Shown here: positions 26,364 through 35,538 of the stretch, in pieces
Position numbering within the stretch: the first letter of the stretch is position 1
Layout of the letters: every line of letters begins with the position of its first letter
Source: Rhodospirillales bacterium
GTDB lineage: Bacteria > Pseudomonadota > Alphaproteobacteria > Rhodospirillales > Thalassospiraceae
Assembly (NCBI GenBank): GCA_019634165.1
Contig: JAHQVT010000010.1
Location: 620,001-684,000 of the forward strand
Direction of reading: 5' to 3'
Length of the DNA stretch: 64,000 nucleotides
Made by a program: the position numbers and the translations under genes
Notes under the pieces: generated by a model
Databases searched by the model: none
What the model saw: only the letters and a program-made list of their open reading frames with translations
What the model was told of the DNA's origin: nothing

Positions 26364-26910
26364 CTTTTTGATCTTCATGGAAGCCGCGGACATCCCGGGC
26401 AATTGCATCAAAGCGATCTGACAGACCGCCACTTACCTCGCGGCACGGGGCGACGACAGCCTCGGCCCAATCGACATAAGCCAGTATTTGCTCTTCATCC
26501 CAGCCAATTGGGGTATCGGTCAGCATCGCGCCCACATTGGCGACCTTATCGGCCAATCGCACAAGTTTGGCACCCGCACTCAGATGCGGCGCCCCTTCGA
26601 TCTGCTTGGCCTTGCGTTCATCACGTGGCAATTGCTTGTCATCACTGACTTCCAGAACGATATCGGCGACACAGTCATTAAAGCAGGCGGCGATTTCATC
26701 ACGGGTTGCACCGCAATCTTCGATCACATCGTGCAAAACAGCCGCACATAGAATATCGATCTCGATATCAGGTTCGCATTCGACGATCAGTCGGGAAACT
26801 TCAATCGGATGATTGATATAGGGTTCCTTGGCTGGTCCTTTGCGGCGCTGATCACGATGCGCGCGGGCTGCAAAATCAACGGATTTCAGTAAAAGCTGCA
26901 TTGAGCTCAT
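26347..26910 (-). CDS. Small HD-domain phosphohydrolase (MESH1/SpoT-hydrolase-like)
   Basis: A 187-residue single HD-domain protein. The metal-binding histidines and aspartates are seen in AARAHRDQRRKG, YINHPIEVSRL, LHDVIEDCG and LVRLADKVANV, the pattern of the (p)ppGpp hydrolase domain of SpoT and of stand-alone MESH1-type enzymes. It has no synthetase domain. It may degrade (p)ppGpp or a related nucleotide; the substrate is inferred only from the family. Convergent with the qor-like gene. Confidence 0.87.
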   Translation of the reverse strand: MSSMQLLLKSVDFAARAHRDQRRKGPAKEPYINHPIEVSRLIVECEPDIEIDILCAAVLHDVIEDCGATRDEIAACFNDCVADIVLEVSDDKQLPRDERKAKQIEGAPHLSAGAKLVRLADKVANVGAMLTDTPIGWDEEQILAYVDWAEAVVAPCREVSGGLSDRFDAIARDVRGFHEDQKEKAGG

Positions 26911-27043
26911 AACGGTAATGAATGAAGACCAATAGAGTCACACGGCTTTTCGCACGTTTCAAGCTTTCATCCCCTATCGACTTCGAAAAACCTATGCCTA
27001 CATACAAAACAGGCCGATATTTCAGACAGGAAGGGCACCAGAA

Positions 27044-27349
27044 ATGCCACAGGACATGCGACTGAAGCTGACCTTATGCAATGAAAGCAGCCAAAACCCC
27101 CTGCATTTGACAAGTTTAGCCCCGCGGGATGGTTGGAAAACAGATCCCCCGCACCATTTGCCGATTGGCAAAGCCGCAACTTGCGAAATCACGACCGCCA
27201 GTGAATTGGCAATTACAATGCACTATGGCGCCCATCATATCGGGCTTCACCTGGGCGATGGGACCTTCCGCTTCGAACCGGGCGATGCCACGGTCAAAGA
27301 TCAGAAACTTGATGGCCATCTTGCCGAACTGACTCTGGAGCTTCGCTAA
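27044..27349 (+). CDS. Small protein of unknown function
   Basis: A 101-residue protein with no recognised domain. The pattern alternates short hydrophobic strands and turns (LKLTLCNESSQNPLHLTSL, ASELAITMHYGAHHIGLHLG, LAELTLELR), suggesting a small beta-sandwich. No signal peptide or membrane segment is evident. A purine-rich ribosome-binding site (GGAAGGG) precedes the ATG. It stands alone between the HD gene and rho. Confidence 0.6.
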   Translation: MPQDMRLKLTLCNESSQNPLHLTSLAPRDGWKTDPPHHLPIGKAATCEITTASELAITMHYGAHHIGLHLGDGTFRFEPGDATVKDQKLDGHLAELTLELR

Positions 27350-27410
27350 TATTCACTAGGATTAATCATTTATCTATTTGAAATAGAATTACTTTTTCTA
27401 TTCATCAGAC

Positions 27411-27441
27411 AATAAAAAACGGGGCCTGAAAAGGCCCCGTT
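27411..27441 (-). terminator. Intrinsic terminator of rho
   Basis: AACGGGGCCT (27418-27427) pairs perfectly with AGGCCCCGTT (27432-27441) across a 4-base loop. The A run on the left gives a U tail on the - strand, 48 bases after the rho stop. Confidence 0.9.
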
Positions 27442-27488
27442 AATCATCAGACAATTAACCCAAACCGGCGAAATCCGCCGTTGTCTGG

Positions 27489-28751
27489 TTATCCATTCAT
27501 CGAATCGAAGAAATCGTCGTTGCTTTTGGTTGTCTTGAGCTTGCCCAAAAGGAATTCCATCGCGTCCTGTGGCCCCATCGGGTTGAGGATACGGCGCAGA
27601 ACCCACATTTTCGACAGAACCGATTTGTCGACAAGCAGTTCTTCCTTACGCGTACCCGATTTAAGGATATCAATCGCCGGGAAGATACGTTTGTCAGACA
27701 GCTTACGATCCAGGATAAGTTCGGAGTTACCAGTCCCTTTGAATTCTTCAAAGATGACCTCGTCCATGCGTGAACCGGTATCGATAAGGGCGGTTGCGAT
27801 AATGGTCAAAGAACCACCTTCTTCGATGTTACGTGCCGCACCAAAGAAACGTTTTGGACGTTGCAGTGCGTTGGCGTCAACACCACCGGTCAAGACCTTA
27901 CCAGAGCTTGGAACCACCGTGTTATAGGCACGGGCCAGACGGGTAATGGAATCAAGCAGAATAACGACATCATGCTTGTGTTCGACCAGACGCTTTGCCT
28001 TTTCAAGAACCATTTCAGTAACCTGAACGTGGCGCTGTGCCGGCTCATCAAAGGTCGAGCTGATAACCTCACCTTTGACCGAACGGTCCATGTCGGTCAC
28101 TTCTTCCGGGCGTTCATCGATCAGAAGAACAATCAGATAGGCTTCCGGATGGTTTTCTTCGATCGCGTGCGCAATATTTTGCAGCATCACGGTCTTACCT
28201 GTCCGCGGCGGAGCCACGATCAAGGCACGTTGACCTTTACCAAGCGGCGCAACCAGTTCAATCACCCGGTTGGTCGTATCCTTATTGCCTTCCTGATCGA
28301 CATTACGCTCCATCTTGAGCGGTTCATCAGGGTAAAGCGGGGTCAGGTTATCGAAATTAACGCGATGACGGACTTTTTCCGGCGCATCAAAGTTGACTTT
28401 GTCGACTTTAAGCAGCGCGAAATAGCGTTCGCCTTCCTTTGGCGAACGAATCTGCCCTTCCACCGTGTCACCGGTACGCAAGCCAAAGCGGCGCACCTGA
28501 CTGGGGGAGACATAAATGTCATCGGGTCCAGCAAGGTAATTTGCCTCGGGACTCCGCAAAAATCCAAAGCCATCCGGCAGCACTTCAAGAACACCTAAAC
28601 CAAAAATGGCATGGTCGTTCTCGGCCAACTGTTTGAGAATGGCGAACATCAACTCCTGTTTGCGGAGCGTGCTGGCATTTTCGATTTCAAGCTCATCAGA
28701 CAGAGCAACAAGCTCGGTCGGAGTTTTCTTTTTAAGGTCTTGAAGATGCAT
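27489..28751 (-). CDS. rho: Transcription termination factor Rho
   Basis: A 420-residue hexameric RNA helicase that releases RNA polymerase. The N-terminal Rho domain begins [20 protein letters not shown], the RNA-binding cold-shock fold spans roughly 50-125 ([20 protein letters not shown]), the Walker A is [11 protein letters not shown], Walker B is [16 protein letters not shown], and the Q/R-loops follow ([15 protein letters not shown]). Length and motifs are typical. The upstream region is long and gene-free, allowing autoregulation, which is known for rho in other bacteria. Confidence 0.97.
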   Translation of the reverse strand: MHLQDLKKKTPTELVALSDELEIENASTLRKQELMFAILKQLAENDHAIFGLGVLEVLPDGFGFLRSPEANYLAGPDDIYVSPSQVRRFGLRTGDTVEGQIRSPKEGERYFALLKVDKVNFDAPEKVRHRVNFDNLTPLYPDEPLKMERNVDQEGNKDTTNRVIELVAPLGKGQRALIVAPPRTGKTVMLQNIAHAIEENHPEAYLIVLLIDERPEEVTDMDRSVKGEVISSTFDEPAQRHVQVTEMVLEKAKRLVEHKHDVVILLDSITRLARAYNTVVPSSGKVLTGGVDANALQRPKRFFGAARNIEEGGSLTIIATALIDTGSRMDEVIFEEFKGTGNSELILDRKLSDKRIFPAIDILKSGTRKEELLVDKSVLSKMWVLRRILNPMGPQDAMEFLLGKLKTTKSNDDFFDSMNG

Positions 28752-29209
28752 ATGTGCGTTTAATGATCTGTGGTTGCCGGGAGGGCGAAGATGTCATGGG
28801 ATAGGGTAGAGGTGCGGTTGACCGTCAGGCAAGGCACTCAGGCAGATGCTTGGGCGTGCGGACGGTTCGAAACCTTGTAGTTGCATAAAGGCAGGGCTTA
28901 TTCATGTTTCTGGATCGAAACACTTCCGATTGATAACCTCGATAATCACAATAGTCAAACCGTGTTTCACGCAATGCAGCTATTTTGTTGCTTCTGATGC
29001 ACAAAAAACACGATTCGTAAGTCAATTTGCGGTTTGCTGATCATAAAACTGGCGATTTTAACGCCCGTAAACGTTTCGATCTTCCCAACCAGGGGATTAT
29101 TCGGCGTCATTTCACCAACGGCGCTTACATTCAGCCAAAATCATTAAAACCCGATCATCAGATACGCCCGACGACGATCCCTTATTTGATCGGGCCAAGT
29201 ATTTCGGCT
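28752..29209. other. Long gene-free region upstream of rho
   Basis: About 460 bases without a supported gene between XRE and rho. On the - strand a promoter-like pair TTGACT (28953-28958) and TTATCA (28931-28936), spacing 16, would give an untranslated leader of about 170 bases for rho. Short ORFs here have no family features and look like chance. Confidence 0.45.
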
Positions 29210-29569
29210 TTAAGCGTGCCGCTCGCGGATGATTTCAAGCATGCGATTAAGCTGATCATCGCTTAAACCCGCAATCCGTTCCGACAAAAGATTGGCAAGT
29301 TCGGTTGCCTCGGGATCAAGACCTGCTGTATCGACGGTAATTTTTGGATGGGAAAGCTGTGCGAGGCGTTTGATATCATCGACATCATCCCAGACCAGAT
29401 TGAAATAGCCGCAAATCTGCTGCACCAATCCGGGGCTTGGCCGGCCGCGATGGCCATGTTCAAGGGCTGAAAGATAGGCCGGTGAAAGCTGCAATGCCGT
29501 TGCCATATCGGTCAATGTGACATTGTTCCGCGCCCGTAATTCCCTGATGCGATTCCCAAACGGTGTCAC
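29210..29569 (-). CDS. XRE-family transcriptional regulator
   Basis: A 119-residue protein: the N-terminal helix-turn-helix (GNRIRELRARNNVTLTDMAT, then LQLSPAYLSALEHGHRG) and a C-terminal helical tail of unknown role. The GTG at 29569 is chosen because GGAGA is five bases upstream and the GTG overlaps the smr stop (GTGA), so translation is coupled. The frame is open further upstream only as overlap with smr. The pairing of a helix-turn-helix gene after smr is common in Rhodospirillales, from memory. Confidence 0.88.
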   Translation of the reverse strand: MTPFGNRIRELRARNNVTLTDMATALQLSPAYLSALEHGHRGRPSPGLVQQICGYFNLVWDDVDDIKRLAQLSHPKITVDTAGLDPEATELANLLSERIAGLSDDQLNRMLEIIRERHA

Positions 29570-30216
29570 GGGCGTCTCCGTTTCAACAAAACATAGAAGG
29601 CCCCGGAACCGCCATGCTGAATCTGGGCCTGATTGATTGCAAGTATACGTGTCCGCAAGCGCGGGGCACTTAACCATTGCGGCGTTCTTTGGCGCAAAAG
29701 TCCCGTGCGGCCATATTCATCGGACCGTGATCCTTTACCCGTAATCACCAGCACACAGCGTTTTCCTGCCCGCCAGCTTTCTTCGATGAAGGAATTTAGC
29801 GCATTATGCGCCACTTCTTGGGTCATGCCGTGCAGATCGATTCGGCCATCAATCTGCATTTTGCCTTTTTGGAATTTATTGGCCGTTGATCGGTCAATCC
29901 CATGCGTAATACCGGGCTTTAGATCATCAAGTGCGCGGTTTTTAATCTGCGGCCCCCGATCAGCATTCCGCGCTGAGGGCAGATTACGCGCTGCGCGATT
30001 CTGTTCGGATTGTTCAATATTTTCCGACAGTTTATCGGGCCAAGAAATCGCAGTGTCGCTAGAATGTGTCTCTTCGTCTTCAGGCACAAACACAGCATCA
30101 CCTCCTTTGCGCTTTTTACGGCGCAAAGGTTTGACGTCACGGGTGAAGACCTCCCACAGGGTCTTTTCATCCTCGTTGACGGTGCGGTGTCGCTTATTTG
30201 TTTTCTTTTGTGTCAT
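29566..30216 (-). CDS. Smr-domain protein
   Basis: A 216-residue protein with a charged, probably flexible N-terminal half (MTQKKTNKRHRTVNEDEKTL...) and a C-terminal Smr domain: RIDLHGMTQEVAHNAL (LDxHG motif) and VLVITGKGSRSDEYG. Smr domains are nucleases or nucleic-acid binders linked to DNA repair and mRNA quality control; the role here is unspecified. ATG 30216 is preferred, overlapping the end of lutC by about 20 bases. Part of the lutA-lutB-lutC-smr-XRE strand order, though functional linkage to lactate use is doubtful. Confidence 0.88.
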   Translation of the reverse strand: MTQKKTNKRHRTVNEDEKTLWEVFTRDVKPLRRKKRKGGDAVFVPEDEETHSSDTAISWPDKLSENIEQSEQNRAARNLPSARNADRGPQIKNRALDDLKPGITHGIDRSTANKFQKGKMQIDGRIDLHGMTQEVAHNALNSFIEESWRAGKRCVLVITGKGSRSDEYGRTGLLRQRTPQWLSAPRLRTRILAINQAQIQHGGSGAFYVLLKRRRP

Positions 30217-30898
30217 CCACCAGAACGATATGCAGTCGGCGCGGACCATGTGCGCCAAGCTGTATCGTCTGTTCGATATCACCCGTTCGCGAAGGCCCAG
30301 TCACCCATAGGAATGCTCGCGGCATATTGCCGTGTCCTTCCTTTTCACGCAACCGCGCCCATACATCTTCGTATGTTCCAACAACATCGCTGACCCGAAG
30401 GACCGCAATATGCGTGTCTGGAAGCATATTAAGCGTATAAGGCGTGTCTGCCCCGCTTCTTAACATCAAGCTTCCTGTTTCTGCCACCCCCGCAAAGCTT
30501 GGCGTCACAGAAACCACATCTTCTGCCCCGGCAATTCCAGTGCTGACTTCAAGTGCTGTATCACTCCAAGGAAGGCTGGAAACCGCAGAATCTGGTGATA
30601 TTTTAATCCGTGCTGGCAGATTATGCTCGGCGAGAAAACGGGCAATTTCGCGCGGAATATCACCATCACTGACAACCATGCCAACGGTGGCATTGACATT
30701 TGTTGCCATCTTTTCAAACAGTTCGACCTGTTGATCAGGGGCAATTTGGGCACGTTTGGGCACAACAGGGTTTGCTTTGGGCGATGCCAAACGTTCGGTG
30801 ACCGACGAAGGTGCCGTTTCCCCAGTCGCGCGGCCAAGACTTTTGCGAATCCGGCCCAAAATCGCATCGCGGGAGGTGACTTTTGATGCCGTGCTCAT
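30194..30898 (-). CDS. lutC: Lactate utilisation protein C (LUD domain)
   Basis: A 234-residue LUD-domain protein of the LutC/LldG family, one of three subunits that oxidise L-lactate in many bacteria lacking LldD. Typical sequence: GTIGMVVSDG-like region (ATVGMVVSDGDIPREIARFL), SVTPSFAGVAETGSLMLRSG and ALGVWVTGPSRTGDIEQTIQ-like ending (LWVTGPSRTGDIEQTIQLG), LGAHGPRRLHIVLV. It overlaps the lutB stop (ATGA), so the operon is tightly coupled. It has no cluster ligands of its own. Confidence 0.93.
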   Translation of the reverse strand: MSTASKVTSRDAILGRIRKSLGRATGETAPSSVTERLASPKANPVVPKRAQIAPDQQVELFEKMATNVNATVGMVVSDGDIPREIARFLAEHNLPARIKISPDSAVSSLPWSDTALEVSTGIAGAEDVVSVTPSFAGVAETGSLMLRSGADTPYTLNMLPDTHIAVLRVSDVVGTYEDVWARLREKEGHGNMPRAFLWVTGPSRTGDIEQTIQLGAHGPRRLHIVLVDDTKENK

Positions 30899-32331
30899 TT
30901 CGAACCTCCTTTGCCCGATTGTTTTTCAGCCCAAAGTTGCTTGAAGGTTTTGCCTTCGGGTGCCGGGAAGTCACGCATATCCGTCCAACCGCCTGCCAGT
31001 GGCAATTTAGCAATACGTCCTTTGCCGCGCGACATTTTGCTTAGAACCTTGGAAGCAATACCGGTAACGGTCCGGTAAAGCTTTGGTTTTGAAGCAAAAA
31101 ATGCCCATGTTTTGATACCGTAACGAAATGATGCGGGGCTTAGATGCTTCTCAAATTCCCGTTCACGCCAATGGCGCATCATTTTTGGCAACGGAATGCG
31201 CATCGGACAGACTTCTTCGCACTTCCCACAGAAAGTAGATGCGTTGGGAAGGTGCCCTGCTTCATCCACACCAATCAGCGACGGGGAAAGAACAGATCCC
31301 ATCGGCCCCGGATACACCCAGCCATAAGCATGTCCCCCCACCGCGCCATAGACCGGGCAGTGGTTCATGCAAGCTGCACAGCGAATACAGCGCAACATGT
31401 CCTGAAATTCGGTGCCCAGCATGTTGGACCGGCCGTTATCAAGCAGGATCACATGATATTCTTCAGGCCCATCAAGATCATCTGATCGGCGTGGTCCGGT
31501 CGAAAATGTCGTATAGGATGACATTTCCTGTCCTGTTGCCGAACGGGCCAAAACCCGCAGAATACTTGACGCATCTTCAAGGGTCGGGACAACTTTTTCC
31601 AGGCTGGCAATCGCAATATGAACCCGTGACAAAGTTTGGGTTAGATCGCCATTGCCTTCATTGGTCACGATCACCGAGCTGCCCGTTTCGGCAATCAGGA
31701 AGTTCGCACCCGTAATCCCAACATCAGCGGCAAAGAAATGCTCGCGCATTACATCACGGGCTTCATCAAGCAATTCACGCGGCTCGACCAACGACCGGTT
31801 CGGGTCACGGCCCTTATGTGTTTCGCGGAAACTTTCGGCCACCTGTTCCTTATGAACATGGATGGCCGGTGCAATGATGTGGCTTGGCGGTTCATGGCGG
31901 AGCTGGATGATATATTCGCCAAGATCGGTCTCAACGACTTTTAAGTCCTGTTTTTCAAGAAAGTCGTTCAGCCCGATTTCCTCGGAAATCATCGATTTGC
32001 CCTTTAGGACCGATTTGGCGTCCTTATCACGGCAAATTTTGGCAACCACTTCACGGGCTTCGGCAGCATCGGCACACCAATGGACATGCCCACCATTGGC
32101 CTTGACGTTTTCTTCGAATTTCAAAAGGTAATGATCAAGATTTTCAAGCGTGTGGTTTTTGATGTCACGGGCCTGATCACGCAGCGCCTCAAATTCCGGC
32201 ATCTTAGAGATGGCATTGGCGCGATTGACCTGAAAACCGGATTTCAAACGGCCAAGGGCACGCTGTAGGCTTTCATCACGGAGCGCATCATGGACATTTT
32301 CTTTGAATTTCGGGGATGTTGAAACATTCAT
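30895..32331 (-). CDS. lutB: Lactate utilisation iron-sulfur protein B
   Basis: A 478-residue LutB/LldF subunit: an N-terminal LUD domain (LDHYLLKFEENVKANGGHVH, ITGANFLIAETGSSVIVTNE) and two [4Fe-4S] motifs, CIRCAACMNHCPVYG and CGKCEEVCPMRIPLPKMM. It moves electrons from lactate oxidation to the quinone pool with LutA and LutC. The start codon lies four bases after the lutA stop. Family length is normal. Confidence 0.94.
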   Translation of the reverse strand: MNVSTSPKFKENVHDALRDESLQRALGRLKSGFQVNRANAISKMPEFEALRDQARDIKNHTLENLDHYLLKFEENVKANGGHVHWCADAAEAREVVAKICRDKDAKSVLKGKSMISEEIGLNDFLEKQDLKVVETDLGEYIIQLRHEPPSHIIAPAIHVHKEQVAESFRETHKGRDPNRSLVEPRELLDEARDVMREHFFAADVGITGANFLIAETGSSVIVTNEGNGDLTQTLSRVHIAIASLEKVVPTLEDASSILRVLARSATGQEMSSYTTFSTGPRRSDDLDGPEEYHVILLDNGRSNMLGTEFQDMLRCIRCAACMNHCPVYGAVGGHAYGWVYPGPMGSVLSPSLIGVDEAGHLPNASTFCGKCEEVCPMRIPLPKMMRHWREREFEKHLSPASFRYGIKTWAFFASKPKLYRTVTGIASKVLSKMSRGKGRIAKLPLAGGWTDMRDFPAPEGKTFKQLWAEKQSGKGGSK

Positions 32332-32334
32332 GGC

Positions 32335-33108
32335 TTATTCCCCTTCTTTACCGGTAATCGGCGGGGCAGCCATTGTCATATCTGCCAAAACTTCTGCAAC
32401 ATGACGAACTTCAACCTTCGATCCTTCACGCGCGAGCTTTCCGGCCATATTCATCAGGCAACCCAAATCACCAGCCAAAAGGGTTTTCGCCCCGGTTTGC
32501 GTGATATCGCGGGTTTTATCCCCCACCATCTTTCCCGATATTTCCGGGTATTTGACGCAGAAGGTTCCGCCAAACCCACAACAGCTCTCAGGCTCACCCA
32601 GTTCGGCAATTTCCAATCCCTTGATGGAATTTAGCAATTTTCGCGGCTGTTCTTTAACGCCCAATTCGCGAAGGCCCGAACAACTGTCGTGATAGGTAAC
32701 CTTGCCATCAAATTCCGCAGGAACCCCATCGACCTTCATAATGTCGGTCAAGAAAGACACCAGCTCATAGGTCTTGTCAGATAGCGCCTGAACTTTTTCC
32801 GCCATTAACGGATCATCGGCAAATAGTTCGGGGAAATGTTTTTTGATCATGCCTGCACAAGACCCGCTTGGGGCAACGACATAATCATAATCGGCAAACA
32901 TATTGATCAATGGGCGGGCAACCTTGCGGGCAGATGCATTGTCACCGGAATTAAAGGCCGGTTGCCCACAGCAGGTCTGATCCATCGGGACATCTACCTC
33001 GCATCCTGCTTCTTCAAGCAGTTTGACAGCAGAAAACCCGACCGTGGGCCGAAACATGTCGACCAGGCAGGTAATAAAAAGACCAACGCGCGGTTTGGAA
33101 GGCGTCAT
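32335..33108 (-). CDS. lutA: Lactate utilisation protein A (CCG-domain)
   Basis: A 257-residue LutA/LldE subunit with the two cysteine-rich CCG domains: DQTCCGQPAFNSG and ESCCGFGGTFCVKYPEISGKM. ATG 33108 (MTPSKPRVGLFITCLVDMFRP) is preceded by GAGAGGA; the frame runs further up without family similarity. First gene of lutABC. An almost textbook FadR/LldR-type palindrome lies 83 bases upstream, suggesting control by a lactate-responsive GntR regulator not encoded in this window. Confidence 0.94.
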   Translation of the reverse strand: MTPSKPRVGLFITCLVDMFRPTVGFSAVKLLEEAGCEVDVPMDQTCCGQPAFNSGDNASARKVARPLINMFADYDYVVAPSGSCAGMIKKHFPELFADDPLMAEKVQALSDKTYELVSFLTDIMKVDGVPAEFDGKVTYHDSCSGLRELGVKEQPRKLLNSIKGLEIAELGEPESCCGFGGTFCVKYPEISGKMVGDKTRDITQTGAKTLLAGDLGCLMNMAGKLAREGSKVEVRHVAEVLADMTMAAPPITGKEGE

Positions 33109-33190
33109 GGCGTATCCTCTCTCGGGGCTTTTTGACCATGAACGGACGGGATAGGAATTTGCGGGATTCCGTTTGGCCAATATCTTTTAT

Positions 33191-33207
33191 AATTGGTATT
33201 ACCAATT
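33191..33207. promoter_or_regulatory. GntR/LldR-type operator of lutABC
   Basis: AATTGGTATTACCAATT, a perfect 8+1+8 palindrome. It matches the ATTGGTnnnACCAAT pattern of PdhR/LldR/FadR-subfamily GntR repressors. It lies 83-99 bases upstream of lutA; a TATAAA -10-like element follows directly on the - strand, so bound repressor would block the promoter. Confidence 0.82.
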
Positions 33208-33258
33208 TTAGAGATTCAGGTCCAGACCAAGAACATCCAAATTCGCACTCTTAGGGTT

Positions 33259-34206
33259 TTATGGGCCAACCTCGCCAAGATCGACACAGCCAACACCATT
33301 ATTATTAAGGTTGAGCATGGCACTCAGGAAAGAGCTTTCGACATTTGTCGACAAGCCATGTGCGGCGCGGTTTTCAACAAAAAATCCATTTGTTTTAAAC
33401 CGGTCAAGCTCGGCCTGAAGGCGCGAAACATCCTGATCAGGAACATCCCCACTGATTGCGACATATAAATAACAATGACGATAAGAAGCAGCCCGACCAA
33501 TATCAGGAAGCTCTTCGCCACCATCTTGATCTTGGGCTGCGTCGATATAGTGGCGCAAAATATTGCGGCCCATCGCAATTAAATCGACACGGTCCGCCAA
33601 AAGCATCGGAAGTAAAAGTTCTTCGCGTGGCACGGTTACGATTTTCTGCGCCCCGCGTTGGCGCAAATAGGATTCTCGTGCTGATCCCATAAGGGTCCCA
33701 ATACGGGCCTGTACCAAAAGGTCGTTAAAACTTTTTTCTGACCAGTTCTGATTGGAAAACCCATACAGGTTCCAAATCGTACGGCTTACCGGCCCAACCC
33801 ATTTAAACTGGTCTTCGCGGTCCTTTGATCGCGTTGTCGGGTAAATCACATGGCCTGATTCCCGTGCTGCCAGCTCCATCTCGCGCTTCCACGGCATTTG
33901 CACAACAATGTCTGGTTCGAATCCGGCTTTTCTAAACAGTTGGATCGCCAGACTGTCAAAATAGCCCGGCTCCGGGCGGCCTGATGATCGGACGCGCGGG
34001 TTTTCAGACAAATGAAGGACATAGCGGCCGTTAAACGGTTCCTGCACCGATTCTTGATACACAAAACCAGCTCCGTCTTGGGCAAGAACGGGCGCAGTCC
34101 CAAAAGTCAGAACAAGATAAAGAAAAAAAGCGGAAACAACAGAAACAGCACATTTAGAAAAATACGGGCTCGGACAATAGAATGCCTGCCAATTCGGCAT
34201 TCTCAT
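33259..34206 (-). CDS. Orphan periplasmic solute-binding protein (family 3-like)
   Basis: A 315-residue secreted protein: a long signal region with a hydrophobic segment (VSVVSAFFLYLVLTFGTAPVLAQ) and then a bilobed substrate-binding fold (YFDSLAIQLFRKAGFEPDIV, VPREELLLPMLLADRVDLIA) as in amino-acid ABC-transporter receptors and PhnD/SBP-bac-3 domains. No permease or ATPase is adjacent, so it may feed a transporter elsewhere or act as a sensor. It starts two bases from the dnaQ stop on the same strand, and its 3' end faces the lutA promoter. Confidence 0.8.
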   Translation of the reverse strand: MRMPNWQAFYCPSPYFSKCAVSVVSAFFLYLVLTFGTAPVLAQDGAGFVYQESVQEPFNGRYVLHLSENPRVRSSGRPEPGYFDSLAIQLFRKAGFEPDIVVQMPWKREMELAARESGHVIYPTTRSKDREDQFKWVGPVSRTIWNLYGFSNQNWSEKSFNDLLVQARIGTLMGSARESYLRQRGAQKIVTVPREELLLPMLLADRVDLIAMGRNILRHYIDAAQDQDGGEELPDIGRAASYRHCYLYVAISGDVPDQDVSRLQAELDRFKTNGFFVENRAAHGLSTNVESSFLSAMLNLNNNGVGCVDLGEVGP

Positions 34207-34207
34207 A

Positions 34208-34915
34208 TCACGCCTCGTTCTTCTTCATCCAAAGCGCCTCTTTGACCTTGCTTTCAATATACGCTTGATGAGCAGCAAGTTCCGCATCACTTACCAGATG
34301 AGGACGGGGTTCTAGCCGATTTGATTTCGGCCCCAAAACCCGCGTGTTTTGGTGTCCTGCGTCATCATTTCTGGCATTAGGGTCAAGCGAAAGGCCATGT
34401 TGCCGTCCACCAAGGAGTTCCAGATACACCAATGCCAAAAGATCAGAGTCAAGCAGCGCCCCGTGAAGGGTTCGGTTCGAGTTATCAATTTTGAACCGGC
34501 GACACAGCGCATCAAGACTAACCGGTGACCCGGGAAATTTTTTGCGCGCCATCTGAACCGTATCAAGGGCACGACCCATCGGAATGCGCGGCTTATCAAG
34601 CCATTCAAGTTCCGCATTCAGGAACTTCATATCAAACGATGCATTGTGAATGACCAGCACGGAATCATCCCCAATGAACTCGATAAAATCATCGGCAACT
34701 TCGGCAAAAACCGGCTGGTCTTTCAAAAACTCATCGCCAAGACCATGAACATTAAAGGCCTCAATCGGCATTGGGCGTTGCGGATTGATATATTGATGAT
34801 ACTGCCGGCCGGTCGGCATGTGATTGAAGAGTTCGATACAGCCAATTTCCACCAATCGATGGTCGGCATAGGGGTCAAGGCCGGTAGTCTCGGTATCGAG
34901 GACAATCTCACGCAT
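34208..34915 (-). CDS. dnaQ: DNA polymerase III epsilon subunit
   Basis: The 3'-5' proofreading exonuclease of the replicase, 235 residues. The DEDDh motifs are ExoI IVLDTETTGLDP, ExoII VIHNASFDMKFLN and ExoIII HGALLDSDLLALVYLEL. The C-terminal polymerase-binding tail is present. It follows coaE by 17 bases in a leftward series coaE-dnaQ, part of ppsR-maf-aroE-coaE-dnaQ near the origin. Confidence 0.96.
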   Translation of the reverse strand: MREIVLDTETTGLDPYADHRLVEIGCIELFNHMPTGRQYHQYINPQRPMPIEAFNVHGLGDEFLKDQPVFAEVADDFIEFIGDDSVLVIHNASFDMKFLNAELEWLDKPRIPMGRALDTVQMARKKFPGSPVSLDALCRRFKIDNSNRTLHGALLDSDLLALVYLELLGGRQHGLSLDPNARNDDAGHQNTRVLGPKSNRLEPRPHLVSDAELAAHQAYIESKVKEALWMKKNEA

Positions 34916-34932
34916 CTATTCAGGTCCGATGA

Positions 34933-35517
34933 TCAGCTTAGTTGGTCAACAATACCCTGAATATATTGAAAAGTTACCGAACGACCCAACCCTGTCGGAA
35001 TAACAAAATCGGCACGGCGACGCTTTTCAATATCGGGCATCTGTTTGGACAGAATGGCGTAAAATTTGTCATCCGTCATCCCTTCTCGCGCAAGAACACG
35101 CTGGCGTTGAATAAATGCCGGAGCAGAAACAACCGCAACGTTATCACAGCGTTTTTCACCGCCCGTTTCGTATAAAAGCGGAATATCAAGAACAACCAAT
35201 TTACGTCCCAACATGCGTTGGTTTCGTAAAAAGCGGATTTCTTGTGCCCGTATCAAGGGATGCAAAATTGCTTCAAGCTTTTTTAAAAGTACGCGATTGG
35301 AAAAAACCTGCTTGCCCAGCGCCTGACGATCAATTCGCCCATTGATAATGACATCGGGAAAGGCCTTGGCAATCGCATCGAAAGCCAATCCATCTGGTGC
35401 CATCAAAAGATGGCTGCTGGCATCGGCATCATGAACGGGAACCCCAAGATATTTAAACATCTTGGCCGCGGTGGATTTGCCCATTCCAATGGATCCAGTT
35501 AACCCCAAAATCACCAT
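34933..35517 (-). CDS. coaE: Dephospho-CoA kinase
   Basis: The last step of coenzyme A synthesis, phosphorylating the 3'-hydroxyl of dephospho-CoA. P-loop [17 protein letters not shown] at 5-21, the nucleoside contact [13 protein letters not shown] and the lid-like region [19 protein letters not shown]. 194 residues, normal. It lies 21 bases downstream of aroE on the same strand. Confidence 0.95.
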   Translation of the reverse strand: MVILGLTGSIGMGKSTAAKMFKYLGVPVHDADASSHLLMAPDGLAFDAIAKAFPDVIINGRIDRQALGKQVFSNRVLLKKLEAILHPLIRAQEIRFLRNQRMLGRKLVVLDIPLLYETGGEKRCDNVAVVSAPAFIQRQRVLAREGMTDDKFYAILSKQMPDIEKRRRADFVIPTGLGRSVTFQYIQGIVDQLS

Positions 35518-35538
35518 AATAAGATCATCCCAGGCTCG

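Noticed and set aside
28964-28972. GTTTCACGC upstream of rho as a fourth parS
   Set aside because: Only the left half of the palindrome matches; the right half (GTGAAACA) is missing.
28846-29040. Overlapping short frames upstream of rho on both strands
   Set aside because: Neither has family similarity or a ribosome-binding site; the region is better read as the rho leader.
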